Positions 52,367-62,011 of a stretch of 64,000 nucleotides of DNA are shown here, piece by piece (the first letter of the stretch is position 1; each line of letters begins with the position of its first letter). Below the pieces are notes generated by a model. That model saw only the letters and a program-made list of their open reading frames with translations. It did not search any database and had not been told where the DNA came from. The translations under genes were made by a program, and so were the position numbers. Origin of the DNA: Roseobacter sp. MH60115 (GTDB taxonomy: Bacteria; Pseudomonadota; Alphaproteobacteria; Rhodobacterales; Rhodobacteraceae); assembly GCF_015644665.1 (NCBI RefSeq), contig NZ_JADOBQ010000013.1, positions 1-64,000 of the forward strand. The letters run 5' to 3'.

Positions 52367-53208
52367 AGCAGCCCCGCGTCGCGGTCGCCTTCGCCGCGCG
52401 AGCCACCCATGGTGGTGTCAAACCACAGCCGCGTCAGCCCGTAGCGGATGACCATGCCCTTGCCGAACCGCGCGTTCGAGCGGATCTGCAGCTTGAAGAA
52501 ATGCCGCCCCTCACCCGCCACCCAGCGCAGCTTCAGCCGGTCGGCATAGCTGCCGTATACCGCCGTCTGCGCCTTGATGCTGCGCCGCTTGAACAGCCAG
52601 TTCAGGATCGGATTGCGCGGATGATAGGCATTCATCGCAATGGCATGCAGCATGGAATACCGCCCGGTGCGCGGCGTGCCGCCCACCCCTGCCATCACCT
52701 CAAAAGCCTGACAGCCGGTGATGTCGGGCGTGATATCGTGCCATCTGCCATCGGCTGGCACATGCGGGATGTCGGGGGAGTTCACCCCGATCCGCCCACC
52801 CATGCGCGCCACGCCATCGACATCCAGCCGCCAATCGGGCGCATCTGTATTGATGCCCGCGCGCCCGTCCGCCGTGAAACACAGACCCAAGGCCTTCGGG
52901 TTCTCGACACCTGCCGCAGGGTCAGCCTGCGCCAGAATCCCCTGCTCGGGCCGCAGATGCAGCGCGCCTTCGGCCTTGCCATGTTCCATCACCCAGGCCG
53001 GGCGCGGCGCACCAAGCCCCTTGTAGAGGCTCATCACCCGCAGCGACGTGCCCACGGAATTCAGCTGCAGCCCGTCGCCCGGCGTCTTGGAAAACCCGTC
53101 CTCGACCTGGTTGACGCTGCTGTCGATCAGATCACGGTATTCCCGTGCGGTCGGCAGCGCCCCGTCGCGGAAAAACGATTTCAGAGTGGTGCGATCCTGC
53201 TTTGTCAC
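52363..53208 (-). CDS. Fibre- or baseplate-associated protein of the injection cluster
   Basis: A 281-residue protein. The start (REYRDLIDSSVNQVEDGFS) resembles attachment segments of tail-fibre proteins, followed by GLCFTADGRAGINTDAPDWRLDVDGVARMGGRIGVN, a pattern seen in phage fibre/shaft repeats, and a beta-rich end (KLQIRSNARFGKGMVIRYGLTRLWF). It sits between the two large baseplate genes with ATGA couplings. Possibly a short fibre or a receptor-binding element; family not securely recognised. Confidence 0.55.
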   Translation of the reverse strand: MTKQDRTTLKSFFRDGALPTAREYRDLIDSSVNQVEDGFSKTPGDGLQLNSVGTSLRVMSLYKGLGAPRPAWVMEHGKAEGALHLRPEQGILAQADPAAGVENPKALGLCFTADGRAGINTDAPDWRLDVDGVARMGGRIGVNSPDIPHVPADGRWHDITPDITGCQAFEVMAGVGGTPRTGRYSMLHAIAMNAYHPRNPILNWLFKRRSIKAQTAVYGSYADRLKLRWVAGEGRHFFKLQIRSNARFGKGMVIRYGLTRLWFDTTMGGSRGEGDRDAGLL

Positions 53209-56200
53209 GAGGGACTCCTTTGACCGACGATAAGGTTGCCGCCCACAGACAGTCGGCTGATCCCGCTTTGCACCGGTGTTTCATTCTGCGTGGCCTGCAC
53301 CACCGTCAGCGCATGTTCCGCCGCCGAGAGCGGCAGGCTCCACGGGCGCGATCCGCGCAGGCTCGGCCCCAGCGTGCCGCGCCAGTCATCCTGCGCGGAA
53401 TCGAGCAGCACATGAGCACCCGCATCATCCGCAGCCAGATGCAGCAGCGAGAAATCCGTCACCCCGCGCACATAATCGAGATCGTTGATATGGGCGTTGA
53501 GCATCTTGAGATTGACCGACCAGCCGAACCGCCCAAGCGCGCTCGGCGCCGTCCAGACCGACAGGAACCGCCGCAGATCGCGCTGCAGCCGCTGCGCCAT
53601 GGCCCCGTCATCGCGGTAGGGGTCAAAGGCCAGCTTGGCGCGCACCAGCAGCCGGTCATAGGTGGGGTTCACCACCTCCACATGGGCAAAACCGGGCGCG
53701 TGATCGTCAACGTAATCGCGGATGCGCTGCAGGGTGCTGACATCGAACATCTGTGCGGTGGGTTCAGGCGGCGGCTGGCGCACGACCACCAGCATGGCCT
53801 GACCGGGCGCGGGGGCGGGGCTCTCACGGCGCAACCCCGGCAGGCATTTCGCCATCCAAACCTCGGGGAAGGCGTCCAGCACCAGCCGCTCCACATCCCA
53901 AGGCGTGATCGCCCGCTTGCGGTGCCGCAACCGCTCCGACACCCGCGCGACAAAGGCATCGCGATGCTCGGGCGGGCGCACCTCTGCCGGGGTGGGAATT
54001 TCGGTGATCGTGGCAATGCCCGGCTGCGCGGGGTTGAAGGTCCAGACCCGGTCGAGGGTGCGGTCATGATAGCTGCCATCGGTGCAGCGGGCCCAGACGC
54101 CATTGGTCTGCAGGCCGGAGAGGGTCGGGAAAACGCTCAGGTCCGGCTCGGTCGCCACCGCCGCCATCCAGACGCCACCTGCGGGCATTTCCGGCGAATG
54201 CTGCGCGGCATCCTCTGGCAGATCCACCATCACCAGCCCTGATCGCATCAGCCCCGCCGTCGTATCCGAGGAAATCGCGGTATCGGGCAGCTCGGTCCAG
54301 CCGTGGATGGCCAGATAGAACCATTTCACCGGGTTGGGCCGGGGCACCAGCCGCAAATGACCGCTCTCTGCCATGTCAAAGAGCAGCGGCACCGGCCCGG
54401 TGGCATGATCACCCACAAGATGCAGGAAGAGATGCCCGAACCCCAGCCGCCGGGGGAAAACCCCGATCTCGCGCAGCATCCGGTTGGGAAAGACCTCGAC
54501 CCGGCCAAAGGGGTTGATCTGCACGATCCGCTCGCCCGGATTGGCGGCATCGGGCGCGTTGACCTCAAGGGTCGCGCGCGCCGTGTAGGAGAGTTCGAAC
54601 GCATCGATCTTCGGCACGAAAGGCGCGGGCGGGATCTTGCGCGCGGGGAAAGGCAGCAACCGGGGGCGCATCGCCTCGACCAGTGCCAGCGGGTATTGAT
54701 CGGCGTGAAACCCGCCTGCCGTGCCCGACAACGTCAGGCGCACGGCCCCCGCGCGCAGGCTTTGCCGGGCGGTGAACATCTCGGGCGTTAAACGGCCCGC
54801 CGCGCGCACCGAATGCCCCTTGATGCGCCCACCGAAACTGCGCTCGGGCGTCAACTCCCCGGTCACCGGCAGGGTTTCAAAGAGCGGCAGCGGCGCGTCA
54901 CTCACCGGCTTCCAGCCGTCACCGCTCAGATAGGTCACCGACAGCTCCGGCTGCGGGATATCCGGTTTCCCGGCATAGCTGGCGTAGTGGGCGGCAAACC
55001 CGCCCAGAGGGTCCGGCATCTCCGCCCAGGTCAAGGCCACGGCAATTTCGGTCACCGGTTTCTGCGCCATCTCCGGGCTGGCCACGATGAAACGCGCCCC
55101 ATCCTGCGGCCGCGCCCCAAACGGCAGGAACGACTGATCGGTGGCGACGGGGCCATCATCCGACCAGGCCAGCAGCTTTTGCATGCCGCTCGCCGATACC
55201 TCGATGTCGATGGATTCCAGCGTGTACATCTCCAGAAACGAGACCGGGCAGATACGCGGATTGGCGGCATTGCGCAGCATCAGCGTCGGCGCAGGCATCC
55301 CCTCTCCCGCCGCAATGGCGGGCATGCCGGGGGCCAGCACCAGCACCAGGGTGATCCCCGCCTGCCCCGGCTTGCCCGAGGGCAGCACCTGGCTGACGGC
55401 GGCGGTGATCGGCCCCTCCGCAGTGCTCAACGACAGATCAAAGGCATCGCCCAGAAGCTTCTGGAACAGGTCTTCCGGCGTCAGGCTGTCTGGCCCGTCG
55501 GCGAAGATTTCGAGGATCATGGAGGCGGGCACATCGCCGATGCCCGTCAGGTCGCGCACGCCCTCGGACAGCGCCGCGCGGTGCGTCTCGATCTTGTTGT
55601 TGATGAGATCGCGGAAACCGTCCCGCGGGAAGGGCACCCGCTCGATCAGGCAGAGCGTGACAATCCGGCCCAGCAGCAACCGCAGCTGCCCCGCTGTCTC
55701 GATCTGTGTCGCCAGATAGTGATAAAGCCTGCTGAGACACAGGCCCTCGCCCGCCTCGGCGGCCATGCGCTCCGCGCCTTTGGCCAGCGCCTGAATGCCC
55801 GCCTCCAGCTTGCCCGGAAAGAACGCCCGCACCAGCGCGGGATCGGATTGCAGGGTGACCAGCGTCTCCGCCGCCGCCGGGACCTCTTCGGCAAACCGCC
55901 CCCCCTCTGCCGCGTCGGGCAGCGCGGGCAGGCCGGACGCCCGCTGCAGCACCAGCGCCACCTCAATCCGCCGCGTGCCCTGCGCCAGCGCCAGCATGGG
56001 CGAGCTGATGTCGAGCCCCATGCGCACCGGCCCCGCAGCGCCCACCGAAAACACCCCGGCAGCCTGCGACAGGTCCGGCTTGGGCTGCCAATGGGTGACC
56101 TGCAGGCCGGTGATCCCGCCCAGCTCCGCGTTGAAGGAAATCTGCGGGTCGGTCTCATAGGTCAGGGTGGCCACGGATTTCAGACGGGTGGAGCTGACAT

Positions 56201-57122
56201 GCACGGGCGCGTCGGTGGCAAAGCGCTGCACGCTGTTGTCCGGCTTGCGCCCGGTGAGCGTGGTGCCTTCCGGCAGGAACAGCGCCTGCTGTCCCGCATC
56301 CAGATGCAGCAGCACCCGCTCCGGTGAGGCGGGGGCCGCCTGCTGGCCGATGATGTCCTCGTAGTAGAAATGCACAAACCGGTCGATCACGCCGTTGATC
56401 ACCCCATCGACCTGCAGCGCCGTCTGCAACTCCGCCACCAGCAGGCCAAGGGCCGGGTCCATGTCACCCGACTTGATGCGCGCCTCGAAGGCGGCAATCG
56501 CATGGGGGCGCAGGGTTTCCACCGCGTTGCGCAACAGCGCATGGGTCGAGCGGTAGGCGGTGACCACCGCGCGTGCCTGGGTGAGCGCATCGCCCCGCGC
56601 CCGGCTGACGTTTGGGATGATGCTGCGCACCACCCGCAGGATGCCCGGCGGCGTGACACCGGTCAGCCTGGCCAGCCGCGCCTGCAGATCAGCCTCGGCA
56701 TTCAGCTGCTGGATCTGTTTGGAAAAGGGCGACGGCCGCTCCGTCTCCAGCCGCGAAATCCAGTCCTGCAACCGCCGCGACAGCGCCCAGATCACCTGTG
56801 CCGCCCGGTCCGGATCGGTCTCGATGGCGCGGTCAAACGCAAAGGCCGCCTGGCGCACGTCAAAGGACGCAAGCTCCGAATAGATGTACGCCGGTTCCGA
56901 CCGGAAAAGCCGCACCCAGGGCCCGGACGACTTTCGGCCCGGACCGCGCGGCTTGTCCTTGGCGTGCAGCCTGCGCCCCGCCTTGCAAAACGCTTCGGCC
57001 AGCGTTTCAGGCCGCACATCCGTGCGGTTTCGATGCAACGCATCCGGCAGCCTGTCGCTGCTGAGCGACCCCGGCGTTACAAGAATATCATCCCAACTTC
57101 GATGCACGGCAGCTATCGACAC
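53205..57122 (-). CDS. Large baseplate J-type protein, Afp11-like
   Basis: A 1,305-residue protein. It has an N-terminal region unlike phage J, central segments such as VHFYYEDIIGQQAAP and FLPEGTTLTGRKPDNSVQRFATD, and a C-terminal baseplate J/gp47-like portion (ARVSERLRHRKRAITPWDVERLVLDAFPEVWMAKCL, then RAKLAFDPYRDD). It corresponds to the largest wedge component of eCIS/Afp particles. The start is GTG at 57122; another GTG at 57107 is possible. It is coupled to the fibre-like gene by ATGA. Confidence 0.85.
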   Translation of the reverse strand: MSIAAVHRSWDDILVTPGSLSSDRLPDALHRNRTDVRPETLAEAFCKAGRRLHAKDKPRGPGRKSSGPWVRLFRSEPAYIYSELASFDVRQAAFAFDRAIETDPDRAAQVIWALSRRLQDWISRLETERPSPFSKQIQQLNAEADLQARLARLTGVTPPGILRVVRSIIPNVSRARGDALTQARAVVTAYRSTHALLRNAVETLRPHAIAAFEARIKSGDMDPALGLLVAELQTALQVDGVINGVIDRFVHFYYEDIIGQQAAPASPERVLLHLDAGQQALFLPEGTTLTGRKPDNSVQRFATDAPVHVSSTRLKSVATLTYETDPQISFNAELGGITGLQVTHWQPKPDLSQAAGVFSVGAAGPVRMGLDISSPMLALAQGTRRIEVALVLQRASGLPALPDAAEGGRFAEEVPAAAETLVTLQSDPALVRAFFPGKLEAGIQALAKGAERMAAEAGEGLCLSRLYHYLATQIETAGQLRLLLGRIVTLCLIERVPFPRDGFRDLINNKIETHRAALSEGVRDLTGIGDVPASMILEIFADGPDSLTPEDLFQKLLGDAFDLSLSTAEGPITAAVSQVLPSGKPGQAGITLVLVLAPGMPAIAAGEGMPAPTLMLRNAANPRICPVSFLEMYTLESIDIEVSASGMQKLLAWSDDGPVATDQSFLPFGARPQDGARFIVASPEMAQKPVTEIAVALTWAEMPDPLGGFAAHYASYAGKPDIPQPELSVTYLSGDGWKPVSDAPLPLFETLPVTGELTPERSFGGRIKGHSVRAAGRLTPEMFTARQSLRAGAVRLTLSGTAGGFHADQYPLALVEAMRPRLLPFPARKIPPAPFVPKIDAFELSYTARATLEVNAPDAANPGERIVQINPFGRVEVFPNRMLREIGVFPRRLGFGHLFLHLVGDHATGPVPLLFDMAESGHLRLVPRPNPVKWFYLAIHGWTELPDTAISSDTTAGLMRSGLVMVDLPEDAAQHSPEMPAGGVWMAAVATEPDLSVFPTLSGLQTNGVWARCTDGSYHDRTLDRVWTFNPAQPGIATITEIPTPAEVRPPEHRDAFVARVSERLRHRKRAITPWDVERLVLDAFPEVWMAKCLPGLRRESPAPAPGQAMLVVVRQPPPEPTAQMFDVSTLQRIRDYVDDHAPGFAHVEVVNPTYDRLLVRAKLAFDPYRDDGAMAQRLQRDLRRFLSVWTAPSALGRFGWSVNLKMLNAHINDLDYVRGVTDFSLLHLAADDAGAHVLLDSAQDDWRGTLGPSLRGSRPWSLPLSAAEHALTVVQATQNETPVQSGISRLSVGGNLIVGQRSPS

Positions 57123-57257
57123 CTCTGGCAGTCATTGAAACAGCAGCCACCCCTGGCCGCAAAAACCCGAGCAATCGTAAACGTTTGAGAACAATAGGAG
57201 ACCTTTTAACACTATGCGCCCGCTTGCCCGATGCAAGCAAAACAGCAGTCCCTGACC

Positions 57258-58172
57258 CTATAAGGGGTCCGTATTTTCTTCCCTTTCAGGTTGTGTTGCG
57301 ATGAAAACACCACTGAGGGTGCCTACGTCCCCCGCGATGATGAATGTCCCGCCGAAACTGTCCGGCGCCCCGCCGGGATCGGCACTGGCAAACTGCGATG
57401 ATTCCAGCAATGCGCGAATCGGTGTGACCGCGCGCCCGGTCTGAAACGGGATCTGGCGGCTGCCGTCTTGCTGCGTAAAGAACACCTGCCCCTGCCCCGA
57501 ACTGGTCACCCGCGTGCCGCAAAGCCCCAGCCGCGTCCACTGCACCGCCTCGAAAGGCAAACCGGCGGCACTTGCGTCCACGGTGAACTGCGCCTGCTGC
57601 GATCCATAGCCGATATCCGCCGTAAACGCCGCCATCCTGACCGTGGTGACCGGTGCCTTATCCGTCGGTGAGGTCGTCAGTGTCAGTTGCACCTGACCTG
57701 CATAGACGACACGTCCGGTTGTGGGGATTTCAAAGCCGGTCGGGCTCTGCCCCACGACCACCGGCCCGTTATAGTCGATCCCCTCCGCCCGGTAGCGCAT
57801 CGTATAGGCGGCAGGCAGCTGGCCCTTGGTGCCCAGCCCGGCAATCGGGGTGGCCACCGACCGGCGCGCACCATCCAGCGTGCCATCCTCCTGCGGGCGA
57901 ATACGGCGCAGAGTCTGATCATAGAAAACCAGGTTGCGCGGCAAGGACTTGCGCGATGTCTGGCCAGTCACGAAAAAGAGGTCACTGCCGTCATCAGCCG
58001 CCGGTTGCCGCAGATAGGATCCGGCCAGCCGCCTGCCCTCCCGTTTGGTGACCACGCAAGGGTCATCCGGGGCCAGCCCCAGCAGTTCAAACGCCTTGCT
58101 GTTCTGCACCGCCTCCACAGCGCCACAGCCCGCCAGCGCAAAGACCAGCAGATATGTCACCGCAGCCTTCAT
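57258..58172 (-). CDS. Lipoprotein with TbpB/FHbp-like C-terminal barrel, in the injection operon
   Basis: A 304-residue lipoprotein: signal with lipobox LAGC (Cys at residue 16), a middle region with IDYNGPVVVGQSPTGFEIP and a C-terminal beta-barrel-like stretch ending SFGGTFIIAGDVGTLSGVF, the GGTF...G.F pattern of the TbpB/factor-H-binding lipoprotein fold. Its ATG overlaps the stop of gp25 (ATGA), so it is translated with the injection-system genes. It would be in the outer membrane, inner leaflet or surface. Not a standard eCIS part; a candidate docking or assembly lipoprotein. The barrel resemblance is by pattern only. Confidence 0.65.
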   Translation of the reverse strand: MKAAVTYLLVFALAGCGAVEAVQNSKAFELLGLAPDDPCVVTKREGRRLAGSYLRQPAADDGSDLFFVTGQTSRKSLPRNLVFYDQTLRRIRPQEDGTLDGARRSVATPIAGLGTKGQLPAAYTMRYRAEGIDYNGPVVVGQSPTGFEIPTTGRVVYAGQVQLTLTTSPTDKAPVTTVRMAAFTADIGYGSQQAQFTVDASAAGLPFEAVQWTRLGLCGTRVTSSGQGQVFFTQQDGSRQIPFQTGRAVTPIRALLESSQFASADPGGAPDSFGGTFIIAGDVGTLSGVFIATQPEREENTDPL

Positions 58173-58600
58173 GCGGCGGGCACCGGTTTCTGCGACACCA
58201 GCGTGCCTTCGGTGAGGTAGAAGGGGAACACCATGTTGTGCCGCTCGTTGGTCTCCACCACCGTGTAGTTCAGCGTCACCGCCAGATGCCCCTCCAGCGC
58301 CGCGCGCACGTCCACGGTCACGGCCCCCAGCTTGATGCGCGGCTCGAAAAACAGGATCGCCCGGGAAATCGCAACCTCGATCTCCGCTTCGGTCTCGCTG
58401 TTCATCGGCTCGAACACCAGATCATGCAGGCGGCAGCCGTAGTTGGGGTGCATGATCCGCTCGCCCGGGCGGGTCTCCATCAGGATGCGCAGGCTCTCGG
58501 CGATATCCTCTTCGGCCTGCACCAGACGGGCTTCGCCGGTGCCGTTGTCAAACGCGGGCGGAAAGGCCCAGCCCCGGCCCAGGAAAGACGGATCCGCCAC
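58169..58600 (-). CDS. GPW/gp25 family baseplate protein
   Basis: A 143-residue protein. It starts at a GTG (58600) right after the PAAR stop. The gp25/lysozyme-like baseplate motif is clear: LVQAEEDIAESLRILMETRP, GERIMHPNYGCRLHDLVFEP. It locks the baseplate hub to the sheath. An alternative longer frame to 58750 has no start signal. It overlaps the lipoprotein ATG. Confidence 0.88.
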   Translation of the reverse strand: MADPSFLGRGWAFPPAFDNGTGEARLVQAEEDIAESLRILMETRPGERIMHPNYGCRLHDLVFEPMNSETEAEIEVAISRAILFFEPRIKLGAVTVDVRAALEGHLAVTLNYTVVETNERHNMVFPFYLTEGTLVSQKPVPAA

Positions 58601-58602
58601 CC

Positions 58603-58893
58603 CTAACCCCCGATCATCACAGTGGGGGCGCCCAGCACGATGCTGCCGCCATGCGAGGTGGTGTCGCCCATGCGCGCCGCAGGCTTGCCGCCGATCATCA
58701 CCGTGGCCGATCCCTTGACGATGGTCGCAGGCGGGCCGACGCAGGTGCAATTGTCGCCCAGAACCGCCGCAGGCAGGTTCGTGATCAGCACCGTGGCCAC
58801 GCCGGGGCCGATCACCGGCCCGCCGACATGGGGCACGATCCCCGTCACCATCGGGCAGGTCTGCATATCCGTGATCCGTGCTGCTGGTGGCAT
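58603..58893 (-). CDS. PAAR-domain spike-tip protein
   Basis: A 96-residue PAAR-type protein with CPMVTGIVPHVGGPVIGPG, a CTCVGPPATIVKGS strand pattern and GDTTSHGGSIVLG, forming the sharp tip that caps a VgrG spike; Cys and His residues are arranged for metal binding. It lies between vgrG and gp25 as in other injection clusters. Confidence 0.92.
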   Translation of the reverse strand: MPPAARITDMQTCPMVTGIVPHVGGPVIGPGVATVLITNLPAAVLGDNCTCVGPPATIVKGSATVMIGGKPAARMGDTTSHGGSIVLGAPTVMIGG

Positions 58894-58908
58894 TGCCCTC
58901 TCCTCCCC

Positions 58909-60672
58909 CTAGTTGATCATGACCATCGCGCCCTTGACGGTCGTCTGCCCGCCGGAGCTGACCTCGGCCGTGGCCCCGCCCTTGCCGGTGAACCCGACAT
59001 CGCCCTCGGCGGTGACATTCATGCCGCTGATGCTGGTGTCGCTGGTGGCCGCGATGGTCACCGCGCCCGTGGCCGTCAGAGAGATGTCGCCGGGGCTGCT
59101 CAGGGCGATCCCGCTGCTGGTCATCTCGATTTTGTTGCCGGTGGAATCCTGCAGCGTCACGCTGGTGGCATCATCATCCATCGTCACCTTGTGACCGCCG
59201 GGCGTCTCGATGGTGATGATCTTCTTCTCCTCATCGAACGTCAGCTTCATCGCCTCGCGGGTCACGATGCCCTTGACGAAATTATCCGCTGTCGGGGTCT
59301 CCGCCTGCGGGGTCTTGGCATTGTGCACCGACCCCAGCACCACAGCCGCATTGGGATCGGCATTCAGAAACCCCACCAGCACCTCGTCATCAATCTCCGG
59401 CATGAACTGGATGCCCGCATCCTTGGAGGCATAGGGCTGCGCATAGCGCGCCCAGACCTCCGGGGCCGGGTCCGCGATCATCGGCAGCTTGATCTTGATC
59501 CGCATCTTGCTGTCGGGGTCTTCGTCGAGCCTGACCACCTTGCCGACCTGCAACCCATGGATCGGCGCGGCCAGCCCGGCGGCACTTTCGCCCTCAAAAC
59601 CGGGCGTATCCACGTTCCAGCTGTCGGGCAGGCCCAGCATGGCCTCGGTGGTCCAGGCCCCCTCCTCGATGACCTGCCGCACGCCGCCGACATAGGCATC
59701 ACCGCTGAAGCGGTCGCCCAGCCCCACCAGTTCGATCACCGCGCCCGGCACGGCAAGGCCGGAGCCCTGAAAGCTGCAGGTGCCCTGGATCGAGGCCAGC
59801 ACCGTGCGCAAGGTGCGCGCATCGGTGACAAGTTTCAGATCCGCCGCCGGGATCTCGCGCGGGGTGTTGATCAGATGGTCGCGCGCACCCAGCACATCGG
59901 CCAGATCGGAGGGCGTGTAGTTGCCCCATTTGCCCGTCGCCGGGTCCTTGCCTTTTTCCTGCACGATCTCCTGAGCCACGGAATCCCAGGCGCTCGCCTG
60001 CGCGCCGCCCAGACTGGTCTGGGCATCCACCCGCGCGTCAAAGCTGATCATATCCACCCCCGGCGTGACCGTCAGCACCGCAGAGCCATCCGCCTCGGGC
60101 GGTGCCGAGATGACCTTGCCGTCGCTCACCGTCAGCACATGACCGTTCCGGTCCGCAAGGCTGCGCAGATAGCCCCAGTCGGTGCAGGCGTGGCGCAGGA
60201 TGTCGCGCGCCGTATCCGTCGTTGCGGTCACATCCGCCGACAGCCCTGCGTCCGACAGGATCTGCGCCATGACATCGCTGTCTTTCTTCTGCTCGTAAAA
60301 CGCGGATTTGCGCGTGTGCGTCAGCTTGGCCGCCTTGTCGATGCACGACAGCTCCAGACGCGGCGCGCCCCGGGTGATGCGCAGACGCTTGGCAATGATC
60401 ACCCCCGTGAAGAGCACCTGATCCGACCCGTCCCCATAGGCGGCGGCCATGGAAATCTCCGACCCGATCTTGAAATCCGACCCATCCGCCTCGGGAAACT
60501 CATTCTCCGCGATGGACCCCGCCATCAGCACCAGCTGCGCCTCGGGCAGGCGCCCCACGCCCGCGTCCACCTGCACGCGCGCGATCTGCAATTCATCGTC
60601 GATTGCGCTGCCCGCCACCTTGATCGTGACCGTGATCGGCCCGTCGGCGCCGGTATTGGGACTGTCAGCCAT
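58909..60672 (-). CDS. VgrG/gpV-like spike protein (Afp8-like)
   Basis: A 587-residue spike protein. It has an N-terminal gp27-like hub with KIGSEISMAAAYGDGSDQVLFTG, a gp5-like OB region (VVRLDEDPDSKMRIKIKLP) and a long C-terminal beta-helix of repeats such as GDISLTATGAVTIAATSD. The C-terminus ends in short strands that receive PAAR. No extra effector domain is visible at the C-terminus. It is preceded by a LysM gene. Confidence 0.9.
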   Translation of the reverse strand: MADSPNTGADGPITVTIKVAGSAIDDELQIARVQVDAGVGRLPEAQLVLMAGSIAENEFPEADGSDFKIGSEISMAAAYGDGSDQVLFTGVIIAKRLRITRGAPRLELSCIDKAAKLTHTRKSAFYEQKKDSDVMAQILSDAGLSADVTATTDTARDILRHACTDWGYLRSLADRNGHVLTVSDGKVISAPPEADGSAVLTVTPGVDMISFDARVDAQTSLGGAQASAWDSVAQEIVQEKGKDPATGKWGNYTPSDLADVLGARDHLINTPREIPAADLKLVTDARTLRTVLASIQGTCSFQGSGLAVPGAVIELVGLGDRFSGDAYVGGVRQVIEEGAWTTEAMLGLPDSWNVDTPGFEGESAAGLAAPIHGLQVGKVVRLDEDPDSKMRIKIKLPMIADPAPEVWARYAQPYASKDAGIQFMPEIDDEVLVGFLNADPNAAVVLGSVHNAKTPQAETPTADNFVKGIVTREAMKLTFDEEKKIITIETPGGHKVTMDDDATSVTLQDSTGNKIEMTSSGIALSSPGDISLTATGAVTIAATSDTSISGMNVTAEGDVGFTGKGGATAEVSSGGQTTVKGAMVMIN

Positions 60673-60681
60673 CGGTCCCCC

Positions 60682-61374
60682 TCATCGCATCGGCGGAAAG
60701 CGCAGCAGCGTATTGGGCTGCAGATCGCGGAAACTATCAAGCTCGTTGATCCGGGCAATCTCAAGGTATTTGCTGACGTCCTTGTAGACCCGCTGGCACA
60801 GGAGCGGCAGCGTATCGCCCTCCTGCACGCGGATCACATGGGTCATGTCGGGGGATTTGCGCTTGGCCTCCCGCGCCTCTTCCGCATCGGTCTTGGCCTC
60901 AACGAAATCCAGCTTAATCTTGGCCCGCAGCGCGGACCCATCGGGGTGGAACAGGTTGTAATCCACATTCAACGACGTCAGCCGCCCGAAAAAAGCCTTG
61001 AGCCCCTTGCCCCAGATCACCTTGACCGGCGTCGGCTCATGCTCGTCCCCGTCGTAATCATAGGCAATGGTGCGCAGCTTATCGATCTGCTCGGCCACGG
61101 TCACACCGGCGGCATCCGGCACCACACCGGTGCCATCCAGCACGATGGTGAACCCCAGCTTTTCAGGCTCTGAGCGGGCGAATTTCGCCACCGGCGCGGA
61201 CTTGCCAAGCGCGCCCGCCGTGCTGCTGCCCTCGCCCGTGCCGGAATATTTCAGCCCGAATGTGTGCGAATAATCCTGCGGGTTGATCGTGGCTTCAAAG
61301 GTATTGGCCTCCCCCTTCTGCTCCTTGATCTGCCCGTTCTGGATCTTGCAGCGGATGATCTTCAGCTTCGCCAT
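60682..61374 (-). CDS. LysM-domain baseplate protein (Afp7-like)
   Basis: A 230-residue protein with an N-terminal region typical of phage-tail hub adaptors (FEATINPQDYSHTFGLKYSG) and a C-terminal LysM-like motif (VQEGDTLPLLCQRVYKDVSKYLEIARINELD, ending LQPNTLLRFPP). Afp7-type proteins link the tube to the spike hub. It starts a few bases after the DUF5908 gene. Confidence 0.88.
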   Translation of the reverse strand: MAKLKIIRCKIQNGQIKEQKGEANTFEATINPQDYSHTFGLKYSGTGEGSSTAGALGKSAPVAKFARSEPEKLGFTIVLDGTGVVPDAAGVTVAEQIDKLRTIAYDYDGDEHEPTPVKVIWGKGLKAFFGRLTSLNVDYNLFHPDGSALRAKIKLDFVEAKTDAEEAREAKRKSPDMTHVIRVQEGDTLPLLCQRVYKDVSKYLEIARINELDSFRDLQPNTLLRFPPMR

Positions 61375-61377
61375 GGA

Positions 61378-61551
61378 TCAGCGATCCTGCGACCGGCGCT
61401 GCGCGTCCGCCATCATCTCCCGCATGTCCTCCAGCAGGTCGCGCCGCATCTCCGCCAGCGCACGCGCCACGTCCACACGCTCCTGCTCGGCGGCCCGCGG
61501 GGCGGGGCCGAACTGCCCCTTGACCACCAGCGATCCGATTTCAATCGCCAT
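61378..61551 (-). CDS. DUF5908 small protein (Afp6-like)
   Basis: A 57-residue protein (MAIEIGSLVVKGQFG, then a charged helix with RRDLLEDMREMMADAQRR) matching the tiny DUF5908 proteins found between tube and LysM genes in injection clusters. It is coupled to the tube gene by an ATGA overlap. The longer open frame to 61770 is a shadow. Confidence 0.85.
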   Translation of the reverse strand: MAIEIGSLVVKGQFGPAPRAAEQERVDVARALAEMRRDLLEDMREMMADAQRRSQDR

Positions 61552-62006
61552 CACATCATCCTCTTCAAAGTCGTATAGGCCAGCTCGATCGTCTCGATGG
61601 CCAATTCGTTTTTCATCGCATCGAAATTCCCGACGCTCCATTTCACCGGGAAGGCATTGCCCACCGACCAGGAGGCCACCGGAATCCGCATCTGGTTGAG
61701 CAGCGAGACGTTGATGTCCTTGGGCACAATCGCCTCGGCGAAATCCCCCTCCAGCGTGCTCTTGCACCATTGCACCAGCCCGCTGGCGGCGGTGGTCATC
61801 CCGCGTTTCAGCTGCAGATTGCTCCGGGTCGCCGGTTTCGGCAGCTGATGCACAAAACGGTTCTCGCCCCCCTCCACCAGTGGCTCCAGATCGATGCCAC
61901 TCTCCAGCCCGCTGACCTCCTGAAACGCCATATCCGGTACTGGCGGGACCATGCCCACAAACACCACCGAAAAATGAAACGCGACAGGAGGATCAAACAG
62001 GTCCAT
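61551..62006 (-). CDS. Tail-tube protein 2 (Afp5-like, T4 gp19 family)
   Basis: A 151-residue protein of the phage tail-tube family (FHFSVVFVGMVPPVPDMAFQEVSGLESGIDLEPL; ANAFPVKWSVGNFDAMKNELAIETIELAYTTLKR). In injection systems this is the baseplate-proximal tube adaptor. It has a paralogue just upstream and a small coupled gene after it. Confidence 0.92.
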   Translation of the reverse strand: MDLFDPPVAFHFSVVFVGMVPPVPDMAFQEVSGLESGIDLEPLVEGGENRFVHQLPKPATRSNLQLKRGMTTAASGLVQWCKSTLEGDFAEAIVPKDINVSLLNQMRIPVASWSVGNAFPVKWSVGNFDAMKNELAIETIELAYTTLKRMM

Positions 62007-62011
62007 GAGGC

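Noticed and set aside
57236..57275. Short GACCC/GGGTC dyad near the lipoprotein stop
   Set aside because: A 5-bp stem overlapping the stop codon with no T-run is too weak to call a terminator.
61378..61770. Longer 130-residue frame for the DUF5908 gene
   Set aside because: The upstream part lies inside the tube gene; the ATG at 61551 with its overlap explains the real 57-residue gene.
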